Origin: Anaerocolumna aminovalerica | GTDB lineage: Bacteria > Bacillota > Clostridia > Lachnospirales > Lachnospiraceae | DNA: 64,000 nt | Reading direction: 5' to 3' | NCBI RefSeq assembly: GCF_900115365.1 | Contig: NZ_FOWD01000005.1 | Span: 66,048-130,047, forward strand | Part shown: positions 53,033-60,327 of the stretch, one piece after another | How the letters are laid out: each line of letters begins with the position of its first letter | Position numbering within the stretch: position 1 is the first letter of the stretch | Notes under the pieces: generated by a model | Seen by the model: the letters and a program-made list of their open reading frames with translations, nothing else | The model's database searches: none | What the model was told of the DNA's origin: nothing | Translations under genes and position numbers: made by a program

Positions 53033-54208
53033 TTAGAAATCTACTTCCGTATCGTAATAGCAGGTATATAATAATTTTTCCATTACCTCAGGGGTGATTG
53101 CTCTTGGATTAGAACCGGTACATGCATCACCTACAGCCAGCTCTGCTACCTTAGGAAGTTTTTCAAGGAATTCTTTCTCATCAATGATTCCCCCTTCGTA
53201 ATCCTTTATACAAGAAGGAATATCTAATTCTTTATTCATTCCATTGATGTGTTTAATTAATGCATCTGCACTAGGTTCCAATCCCAGGAAAGATGCTATC
53301 TGGCCATAACGTTTTGCTGCAGTTTCATCTTTGGAATTATATTTAATAACCTTCGGAAGATACATAGCATTGGCACAGCCATGTACAATATGTCCGCCAC
53401 TGTAAGCAGCACCGGTTTTATGTGCCATAGAATGTACAATACCAAGTAGTGCATTAGAGAATGCCATACCTGCAAGACATTGTGCATTATGCATTTTAGC
53501 ACGGGCTTCCATATCGCCGTTATAAGATTTTACCAAATATTCGCTTACCATTTTAATGGCATGAAGTGCCAATGGATCGGTATAATCACTGTTTAATGTA
53601 GAAACATATGCTTCAATAGCATGTGTCATTGCATCCATTCCGGTATGTGCTGTAAGTTTCTTAGGCATTGTTTCCGCCAAATCCGGATCTACAATTGCAA
53701 CATCCGGTGTTATATTAAAATCAGCCAGAGGATATTTGATACCCTTTGCATAATCTGTTATTACAGAAAATGCCGTAACTTCGGTTGCTGTACCGGAAGT
53801 AGAAGGAATAGCACAAAATTTTGCCTTTGTACGAAGTGTTGGGAAATTAAATGGTATGCAAAGATCTTCAAAGGTTGTCTCAGGATATTCATAGAAAGCC
53901 CACATTGCCTTTGCAGCATCAATAGGTGAACCGCCGCCAATTGATACAATCCAATCCGGTTGGAATTCACGCATTGCTTCTGCACCCTTCATAACTGTTT
54001 CAACGGAAGGATCCGGTTCTACCCCCTCAAACAACTTAACTTCCATTCCTGCTTCTTTCAGATATTCAACAACTTTATCTAAAAAGCCGAAACGTTTCAT
54101 ACTTCCGCCACCAACAACAACGATTGCTTTTGTTCCGGTTAAAGTCTTTAAAGCTTCGATAGATCCTTTACCATGATAGACATCTCTGGGTATTGTAAAT
54201 CTTAACAT
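53033..54208 (-). CDS. Iron-containing alcohol dehydrogenase
   Basis: 391 residues, cytoplasmic NAD(P)-dependent enzyme interconverting aldehydes and alcohols in fermentation. Seen: nucleotide-binding GGGSMKRFG and GGGSPIDAAKAM, and the metal-binding set Asp/His in GMDAMTHAIEAYVS, His in VHSMAHKTGA and His in GGHIVHGCANA. A Rex-type operator lies about 80 bases upstream, which fits NADH-responsive control. Butanol, ethanol or propanediol specificity cannot be told. Confidence 0.9.
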   Translation of the reverse strand: MLRFTIPRDVYHGKGSIEALKTLTGTKAIVVVGGGSMKRFGFLDKVVEYLKEAGMEVKLFEGVEPDPSVETVMKGAEAMREFQPDWIVSIGGGSPIDAAKAMWAFYEYPETTFEDLCIPFNFPTLRTKAKFCAIPSTSGTATEVTAFSVITDYAKGIKYPLADFNITPDVAIVDPDLAETMPKKLTAHTGMDAMTHAIEAYVSTLNSDYTDPLALHAIKMVSEYLVKSYNGDMEARAKMHNAQCLAGMAFSNALLGIVHSMAHKTGAAYSGGHIVHGCANAMYLPKVIKYNSKDETAAKRYGQIASFLGLEPSADALIKHINGMNKELDIPSCIKDYEGGIIDEKEFLEKLPKVAELAVGDACTGSNPRAITPEVMEKLLYTCYYDTEVDF

Positions 54209-54286
54209 ACTATTTTCCTCCTTAATTATACCATGTTTACACGCTGTTTCCTTTATTGTTACAGTATGCAGTTATATGTAATTGCT

Positions 54287-54304
54287 TTGTTTATATTTTA
54301 ACAA
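54287..54304. promoter_or_regulatory. Rex operator upstream of alcohol dehydrogenase gene
   Basis: TTGTTTATATTTTAACAA differs from the Rex consensus TTGTTAANNNNTTAACAA at one position. It sits 79-96 bases before the dehydrogenase start, and a rex gene lies 1.3 kb away. Confidence 0.75.
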
Positions 54305-54336
54305 TCTTTTTCTTAAATGTAAAATGCAAAATTGAT

Positions 54337-54360
54337 TTATCGATATTCCATTATCGATAT
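54337..54360. repeat. Repeated TTATCGATAT palindromes
   Basis: The 10-base unit TTATCGATAT occurs at 54337-54346 and 54351-54360 (each contains the palindrome TATCGATA). Possible binding site for a regulator such as the neighbouring LysR protein. Confidence 0.35.
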
Positions 54361-54483
54361 ATTAATTGTTAGTATATTATTTTAGATTTTTAGATATTAT
54401 TCGTTAAAATATATGAAGGTTTTGATTGTATATATTCATAATTGTTGAAATTAGATTGATAAAAATTTGTCACAGAATACAAT

Positions 54484-54525
54484 CCATGCCCACAATGGAA
54501 TATTCATATTCCATTATGGGCATGG
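54484..54525 (-). terminator. Near-perfect 42-bp palindrome after the LysR gene
   Basis: CCATGCCCA (54484-54492) pairs with TGGGCATGG (54517-54525), and AATGGAATAT pairs with ATATTCCATT inside, with one mismatch and a two-base centre. It lies 68 bases past the LysR stop and may act as terminator, though the flanking T tract is weak on the minus side. Confidence 0.45.
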
Positions 54526-54593
54526 CAGAAAAAAATTATAGTAAGCAATAAACTGTATCATAATTTACTGTCTGTTATAACTGTTTTCTGATT

Positions 54594-55532
54594 TTATCTA
54601 TATTCTTTAAAGGCCACCTCATTTTTTGCTTCTGATAATTTATCTATAAATTTATATTCAAGTGCAGAAAGTTTATAGTCCTTAGAATATATAAACACAT
54701 CTTTGTATCTGTGACCGGAGGCTTTGCATCTTCGCTGCATAAGATTGTATTTGGTTAACCATTTCTCCGATATGGGAGAGCCCCACATATAGGTTGTAGG
54801 AATGGTGCTTAGAATATCATACTGACTGGACCAGTTATAGATATAAATATGTTTTGAAGTTTTTCCATTATTATTTATCCGGCTGTTATTACTTTGCATC
54901 AGATAGGGAATAATCGTCTCCCCATAAGATATCTCAGTAAATTCTCTAAGTTCTTCATAGTCTATTTTATCACACTGGGCTAAGGGATGATTTGTTGACA
55001 TAAGTGCAAGATGTTCAAATTCCCACAGTATTTCATACTGTAACTGTTTTTCCATTAAGTAATCAAAAAAATAATTTTCATATTCGATTTGATAGCGGAT
55101 AATTCCCAGACGGAAAGATCCATCGGTAATATTGTTAATTACCTGAAATGAATTGGTCTCCTGAACATTTACGTTTATTCCCCTGCTTTCGTCCAGGTCT
55201 GCTATAAACTTTACAATAGCGTCTGTAATATAGCAAGCCCTTGGTATGGATATACTGAAATTTTGGATATTGCTATTAGCAGTTTCAGAAAGTGCTTCCA
55301 TCTTTTCTATCTGTTGAAGTATGTTCCTGGCATATATTAAAAATTCCTGCCCTTTTTGGGTTGGACTTACTCCTCTGGAAGTTCGTTCAAAGATAGCATA
55401 CCCAAGAGAATCTTCTAATTCTTTAATGATTTTACTTAGAGTTGGCTGCCCCATAAAAAGATTTTCTGCAGCCTGGGATATGGAGCAGGTTCTTTCTACT
55501 TCTATTACGTATTTTAAATGTTTTGTATTCAT
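54594..55532 (-). CDS. LysR family transcriptional regulator
   Basis: 312 residues. N-terminal winged HTH (YVIEVERTCSISQAAENLFM, GQPTLSKIIKELEDSLGYAI) and a substrate-binding co-inducer domain. It lies 42 bases after rex on the same strand, so probably co-transcribed. Target and ligand are unknown; the adjacent alcohol dehydrogenase or its upstream repeats are candidates. Confidence 0.88.
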   Translation of the reverse strand: MNTKHLKYVIEVERTCSISQAAENLFMGQPTLSKIIKELEDSLGYAIFERTSRGVSPTQKGQEFLIYARNILQQIEKMEALSETANSNIQNFSISIPRACYITDAIVKFIADLDESRGINVNVQETNSFQVINNITDGSFRLGIIRYQIEYENYFFDYLMEKQLQYEILWEFEHLALMSTNHPLAQCDKIDYEELREFTEISYGETIIPYLMQSNNSRINNNGKTSKHIYIYNWSSQYDILSTIPTTYMWGSPISEKWLTKYNLMQRRCKASGHRYKDVFIYSKDYKLSALEYKFIDKLSEAKNEVAFKEYR

Positions 55533-55574
55533 TTGGTTTCCTACTTTCCAGCTAACAGTATGTGCTCAAGAAAA

Positions 55575-56225
55575 CTATATTTTATCAATTGTTTTCTTAA
55601 GATGCTTGGATAATACTGCAAGTGACGCCGCTAGATTTTCATTTTGTACAAGAATATGATCCGGTACGGATAGATGAACCGGGGCAAAATTCCAAATAGC
55701 AAGCACTCCTCCGGCTACCAACTGGTCACATACAATTTGGGCCTGAGCTGCCGGAACGGTAATAATACCGATATGCACCTTCATACGGCGGCACAAATCG
55801 CTGACTTTCTCTGCGGGAAGAACCTTGGTACCATTGATTTCCATACCAATATAAGCAGCATTATTATCAAAAGCGGCCACTATTTTTATTCCATAGGTTT
55901 TCAGCTCCTCATATGCCAGCAAGGCATGGGCCAGTGAACCTGCACCAACCAGAACAGCTTCCTCTGTATTATCATATCCAAGAAGTTTCTCCATATTCGT
56001 AATCAATTCAGAGACAGAAAACCCGGCTTTTGGCTTTCCCTTCGATAAACTGACTGACGCAAAATCCTTACGTACCTGGACCTCATTGAGATAAAGTAGT
56101 TCTGCAATTTTGGGTGCTGAAACGGTTTCTACATTATTTTTTTGCAGTATTTTAAGTTGTTGCAAATAATATGGTACCCTTCGCAGTGCCTGTATGGTCA
56201 CCCCGTATTTTCTATCATCATCCAC
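55575..56225 (-). CDS. rex: Redox-sensing transcriptional repressor Rex
   Basis: 216 residues. N-terminal winged helix (RRVPYYLQQLKILQKNNVET, IAELLYLNEVQVRKDFASVS) and a Rossmann domain with the NADH-binding loop VLVGAGSLAHALLAYE. Rex leaves its operators when NADH/NAD+ rises, inducing fermentation genes. A near-consensus operator lies before the alcohol dehydrogenase gene. The GAGSLA loop varies from the more common GxGxLG form. RBS AGAGGTG upstream. Confidence 0.88.
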   Translation of the reverse strand: MDDDRKYGVTIQALRRVPYYLQQLKILQKNNVETVSAPKIAELLYLNEVQVRKDFASVSLSKGKPKAGFSVSELITNMEKLLGYDNTEEAVLVGAGSLAHALLAYEELKTYGIKIVAAFDNNAAYIGMEINGTKVLPAEKVSDLCRRMKVHIGIITVPAAQAQIVCDQLVAGGVLAIWNFAPVHLSVPDHILVQNENLAASLAVLSKHLKKTIDKI

Positions 56226-56378
56226 CGTGAAACACCTCTTTTCATCAGTATCCGTTTATTAATATTGTAATGCCGGTATATGCCACTGTCAATGGAGTTT
56301 CCCTAGGTTTTATGCTCAGTAATGAAGTACAGATAAAGTATTGAATATAGCTTTGAGTTAAGCACAACATTTATAAAC

Positions 56379-57893
56379 CTATTTGCCGGGGATTGAAATG
56401 TTCCTGGTTCTTATTGCTCCTATCCTTCTAATCTTCATAGCTATAGACAAAATACAGTTAATAATCGTAAGGACTTCCCATACAAATATTGCATTAGACA
56501 TCCATACCCTGATTAAATAATAATTATAGTTGATTAAATAAGGCCAGATTATTATAAATACCAATAAAATTATTCTTAATACAAGTCCAATGGCGATTCC
56601 GATTATATTCCTGGGATTAGTATCTTCATTTTTAATCACCTTCCTTTTCCCTTTAATAAAAACCCTTCTACCAAAGCCCACCATCGCTATTATAGATAAG
56701 AGGGAGAATATAATATCCAGTAATATATAAGAATCATCATAACTAAATTTAATCATCTGTATATTATTTAGATTTCTATATGTATTGTTGGCAATTTGAG
56801 AAGGTGCACTGGAATCTAAATTTGCCAGAACAAATACAGCTTCCTGTTTTTCTAAATCTATAATAGCCTGAGAAGAATAATTGGGATTACTTCCGCCATG
56901 TTTAATAACTTTATTCTCTATATCATTACTCCATCCATAAGAATAATACTTATCTTCGTTTATATAACCGGCAATTTCTCTGTCTACATGGTGGGATTTG
57001 TTTATAGCACTTCTAAGATTATCCGGTATGTTACCAAGTCCCAATTGAGCATTCATCCAAAGCCCTAAATCCTTAATATTAGTAACCAGATATCCTGCTG
57101 CAATATTACCATAATATCTGGGAGCTTTATATTCTAAGCTTTTTCCAAAGAATAATTTATAACCTTTGGTAAGTTTATCAGATACCTCTTCCTGACCGGT
57201 AGAGAAATAACTCTCTGTCATTCCTAAGGGAAGCAGTATATTATCTGTTACAAAATCCTGATATTTTTGTCCCGTAACCTCTTCAATAATAAGAGCTAAT
57301 ATATCATAATTAATAGTTGCATAACTATGTTTTGTACCGGGATATGTATCCAATGTAATTGCTGATATATTCCGTATGGTTTTTTCAAGCATATCATCTG
57401 AAGTTCCTTCCGGAATCAGCTGAACACTCCATGAGGGAATACCGCTGGTATGTGCCAGCAACTGGTCAATGGTTATATCTGCCTGTTCACCGTTATAAGC
57501 AGGCGCGAACCAGGGTAAATAATCCGATACAGGGTCTGAACCTGTTATATATCCCTCATCTTCCAATAAAATGATAGCCAAAGCCGTAAACGCCTTTGTT
57601 GTTGAGCCCAATTCAAACAAAGATTCTTCAGTAACTTTCTTTTGATTTTTCACATCCCCATATCCGTAGTATTTATAATCAATCTTACCACCCTTTGATA
57701 TTACCATGGCTACCCCTGGAGTAGCTGATTTATCCATTATAGTTTCCACCATATTATCAACATCATTATAATTTCCTGCCGAAAAAAAAGTAGCGAGTTC
57801 ATTCCTCCAAATAATTAAGGAAACTATTACTAGAAATAAGATAACCACTGCTGTTGTTCCTGTTTTCTTTGCTGTTTTCTTTGCTGTTTTCAT
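56379..57893 (-). CDS. Serine hydrolase, beta-lactamase class C-like, membrane-attached
   Basis: 504 residues: an N-terminal helix (TAVVILFLVIVSLIIW), an extracytoplasmic beta-lactamase/penicillin-binding-like domain, and three to four C-terminal helices. Catalytic Ser-x-x-Lys is STTK in FELGSTTKAFTALA; the third motif is HGGS. The second motif, usually YxN, reads YATINY, so the Asn position is Thr. Such proteins are mostly peptidases or esterases acting on wall peptides rather than antibiotic-destroying enzymes. Single gene. Confidence 0.82.
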   Translation of the reverse strand: MKTAKKTAKKTGTTAVVILFLVIVSLIIWRNELATFFSAGNYNDVDNMVETIMDKSATPGVAMVISKGGKIDYKYYGYGDVKNQKKVTEESLFELGSTTKAFTALAIILLEDEGYITGSDPVSDYLPWFAPAYNGEQADITIDQLLAHTSGIPSWSVQLIPEGTSDDMLEKTIRNISAITLDTYPGTKHSYATINYDILALIIEEVTGQKYQDFVTDNILLPLGMTESYFSTGQEEVSDKLTKGYKLFFGKSLEYKAPRYYGNIAAGYLVTNIKDLGLWMNAQLGLGNIPDNLRSAINKSHHVDREIAGYINEDKYYSYGWSNDIENKVIKHGGSNPNYSSQAIIDLEKQEAVFVLANLDSSAPSQIANNTYRNLNNIQMIKFSYDDSYILLDIIFSLLSIIAMVGFGRRVFIKGKRKVIKNEDTNPRNIIGIAIGLVLRIILLVFIIIWPYLINYNYYLIRVWMSNAIFVWEVLTIINCILSIAMKIRRIGAIRTRNISIPGK

Positions 57894-58024
57894 ACCTATA
57901 CTCCTCTCCTATGATTCTTCTTGGTATTTACCAAATAAAATCTTGCATTGCTTGTTTAGATATTTCAAAAACTTCTACCAACGTTATCAGCATATCCTTA
58001 TTTGAAATACTGCTGCTCTCATCT

Positions 58025-59377
58025 TTACAAGGAAGTCTCTATACATTCTAATCTTTTTAATTTTATAATCTCTACCACGATATATACAATGGCAATAATA
58101 GATGCAATACCATCAGATAATGCATTGCTTATATAAATCCCCTTTACCCCAAGATTTGGTGCTAGTATTAAAATTGATGGAATAATAATAATACCATATC
58201 TTAAAAACGCTAAAACACTACTACGCTTGACTTTTCCAACAACCTGAAAATATTGCGAACTAATTGTTTGTAGTCCAATTAGAGGAAGCATGCTTAGATA
58301 AAATTTTATTCCAGCAGAAGTCAATTGTATTAACAGTATATCATCTGTGAACATGCTTACCAATAATTGAGGATATAATAAGACTACTAAGTACAAAAGA
58401 AAGGATAATAAAAACGAATAGAAAAGTGCTAATTCTAGCGATCTTCTAACCCTAGCATATAGTTTTGCTCCCCAATTATAACCGCAGATTGAGTTGTTAC
58501 CTTGAACGATCCCTACAATTACCATATGGTAAAAACTATATATACTAGACATGATAGTTACAGCAGCAATATCTAAGTCAGTACCAAATTTAAGCAAATT
58601 ATTATTTATATAAAAATTAACTACAGCTGCTAAAATTTGTACGTAAAAAGAAGGTAACCCCATCTTTAAGCTTTCTTTAATCAACTTAGCTTCATTTTTC
58701 ACTTTTCTTATTTTAAGGTGAATGATAAAATCCGCTCTTTTAGAAAATACATAAATCACATAAATAGTTAATGTTGTTTGAGATATCACCGTTGCTATTG
58801 CTGCTCCTGCGATTCCTAATTTTAATCCAAATATAAAGATAGGATCTAATATAATATTGATTATTGATGTTATCACAATAATTTTCATTGAGATCTTGGA
58901 TTGGCCAATAGAACGTAATGAATTATTTAAACAGTATCCGGGAATTCCTATGATTGAGCCAACAATAATAATAACAATATATTCTTTAGCATGAGGTAAT
59001 ACTTCTTTTGAAATTGCTAAGGAACGTAAAATAGGATCTAGAAAACTCATAAATATAATAACAAAACTAATCAAAAATAAGATAATATATTTAAGGGCTA
59101 AATATAAAATATCTTCAGCCTCTTCATTATTCCCCTCACCTAATTTAATGGATATCAAAGAGGAAGTTCCAATACCTATTAGTAATATAAATGCCATTTG
59201 AATAATCTGTATAGGCATGGTAATCCCTACTGCTGTTAATGCATATGAACTTAATTTACCTACATATATACGATCTACTATATTAAAAATTGCACTACTT
59301 AACATTCCAAGAATAGCTGGAAAGCTAAGTTGCCATAACAATCTAGATATTTTTTCACTTCCAAGATTCATTTTCAT
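58025..59377 (-). CDS. MATE family efflux transporter
   Basis: 450 residues, about twelve helices in two related halves. The opening ISRLLWQLSFPAILGMLSSA and DRIYVGKLSSYALTAVGITM, and GNNSICGYNWGAKLYARVRR in the second half, are typical of MATE Na+- or H+-driven drug/metabolite exporters (MepA/DinF type). No regulator is adjacent. The substrate is unknown. Confidence 0.88.
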   Translation of the reverse strand: MKMNLGSEKISRLLWQLSFPAILGMLSSAIFNIVDRIYVGKLSSYALTAVGITMPIQIIQMAFILLIGIGTSSLISIKLGEGNNEEAEDILYLALKYIILFLISFVIIFMSFLDPILRSLAISKEVLPHAKEYIVIIIVGSIIGIPGYCLNNSLRSIGQSKISMKIIVITSIINIILDPIFIFGLKLGIAGAAIATVISQTTLTIYVIYVFSKRADFIIHLKIRKVKNEAKLIKESLKMGLPSFYVQILAAVVNFYINNNLLKFGTDLDIAAVTIMSSIYSFYHMVIVGIVQGNNSICGYNWGAKLYARVRRSLELALFYSFLLSFLLYLVVLLYPQLLVSMFTDDILLIQLTSAGIKFYLSMLPLIGLQTISSQYFQVVGKVKRSSVLAFLRYGIIIIPSILILAPNLGVKGIYISNALSDGIASIIAIVYIVVEIIKLKRLECIETSL

Positions 59378-59499
59378 TTCTTCGCTCCAGCCTATAGTAA
59401 CAAATTATATTCATAATCTTTTATATTAATTAGTCATAATGAAAAAAGTATATAATATATTCTCATAATAATCCAGTTGTTTTTTTATTATACAATTTC

Positions 59500-59780
59500 A
59501 ATAAAAAATAATTTTCAACTTGTTTATACCCCCTGGTAGATTACTAGGTAAGTGGGTACAAACCAGGATCATGTCATCCACATCAAAAGATAACCAATTT
59601 GCACCATTACCCTCATGCCCAGGCTGTTATGATTTCTGCACATCCTAACCAAGGTTTACCATCCGGCCTTTTTCAGTTCCGTAGTCGAATGATCCAAAAC
59701 AGGCCGTCCAAGTTGTAAATCCTATAATATGTCGGAATCGAAAGAATAAGAAGAAGGTAATACAATTTATAAAAAAGTAG
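59500..59780. other. Unidentified segment, possibly a decayed gene or element
   Basis: A stretch of higher GC than its flanks between the MATE gene and the small toxin gene. No frame above background is intact on either strand. Broken frames (for example KTGRPSCKSYN on plus, FDVDDMILVCTHLPSN on minus) were not assignable to a family. Confidence 0.25.
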
Positions 59781-59877
59781 AAAATGAGAAATAGAGAAAA
59801 GTGCTACAAGAATTATTGTTGTTGATAACATAGAAATACAAGTTGAATTTAGCGATAATGGAATCCACTTTTCGAAC

Positions 59878-59906
59878 TTGTGTTCTGTTTTATGATATGG
59901 TATAAT
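59878..59906 (+). promoter_or_regulatory. Promoter of the small toxin mRNA
   Basis: TTGTGT (59878-59883), a 17-base spacer and TATAAT (59901-59906). Transcription would begin near 59913, giving a ~75-base leader. Confidence 0.55.
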
Positions 59907-59988
59907 TTGTATAAGCAGTTATTATAACTGCCGGCAATCGTGTATAGGGTGGTTGGCCTTCATTCTACATAGAATGGAGGTGATGCAT

Positions 59989-60078
59989 ATGAACAATAAG
60001 TTTGATTTTAAAGACTTAATGCAATTTGGCATGTTCATTATAGCACTACTGACATTCATTTATTTAATATGTCGCTAA
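59989..60078 (+). CDS. Small holin-like type I toxin peptide
   Basis: A 29-residue peptide, MNNKFDFKDLMQFGMFIIAL through LTFIYLICR: a short polar front, one membrane helix and a final Cys-Arg. This is the form of the putative holin-like toxins of Firmicutes (Fst/TxpA-like), which damage the membrane when over-made. GGAGG lies eight bases before ATG 59989 (an in-frame ATG at 59983 is too close to it). Its own promoter and terminator are present, and an antisense transcript covers its 3' end. Complementary segments flank the gene (GGCAATCG and GGGTGGTTG at 59932-59957; their complements at 60138-60161). Confidence 0.7.
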   Translation: MNNKFDFKDLMQFGMFIIALLTFIYLICR

Positions 60079-60081
60079 TGT

Positions 60082-60126
60082 AAAAAACCTTCCCTGTACT
60101 TTGACCGAGTCCAGGAAGGTTTTTTA
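60082..60126. terminator. Shared terminator of toxin mRNA and antisense RNA
   Basis: AAAAAACCTTCC and GGAAGGTTTTTT flank an inner partial stem (TG / CA, ACT / AGT). It works in both directions because A and T runs bound it. Confidence 0.8.
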
Positions 60127-60169
60127 ATTCAAACTTGGTCAACCACCCTGTGGCGATTGCCTTTCATAT
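60082..60169 (-). ncRNA. Predicted antisense antitoxin RNA
   Basis: On the minus strand -35 TTGCTA (60198-60203), a 16-base spacer and -10 TATAAT (60176-60181) would start an RNA near 60169 that ends at the shared terminator, about 88 bases. It is fully complementary to the 3' end of the toxin mRNA, and its 5' part is close to the toxin leader sequence because of the flanking inverted repeat. This matches convergent type I toxin-antitoxin loci. Confidence 0.6.
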
Positions 60170-60286
60170 AATTATATTATAGCAGATTATTAAAATATAG
60201 CAAGTGTTAAAACTGTGTAACTTCTCTCAAAATATAACTTACATTTTATTTGCTTTGTCTGTATCCTTATCCCCCAGCCGCATGAC

Positions 60287-60315
60287 GAAAAGCAGCCCAA
60301 AAAGGACTGCTTTTC
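60287..60315 (-). terminator. Terminator of ppdK
   Basis: GAAAAGCAG (60287-60295) pairs with CTGCTTTTC (60307-60315), 12 bases after the ppdK stop. The T-run after the hairpin on the minus strand is poor, so termination may be partial. Confidence 0.65.
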
Positions 60316-60327
60316 TGTACATAGAAA

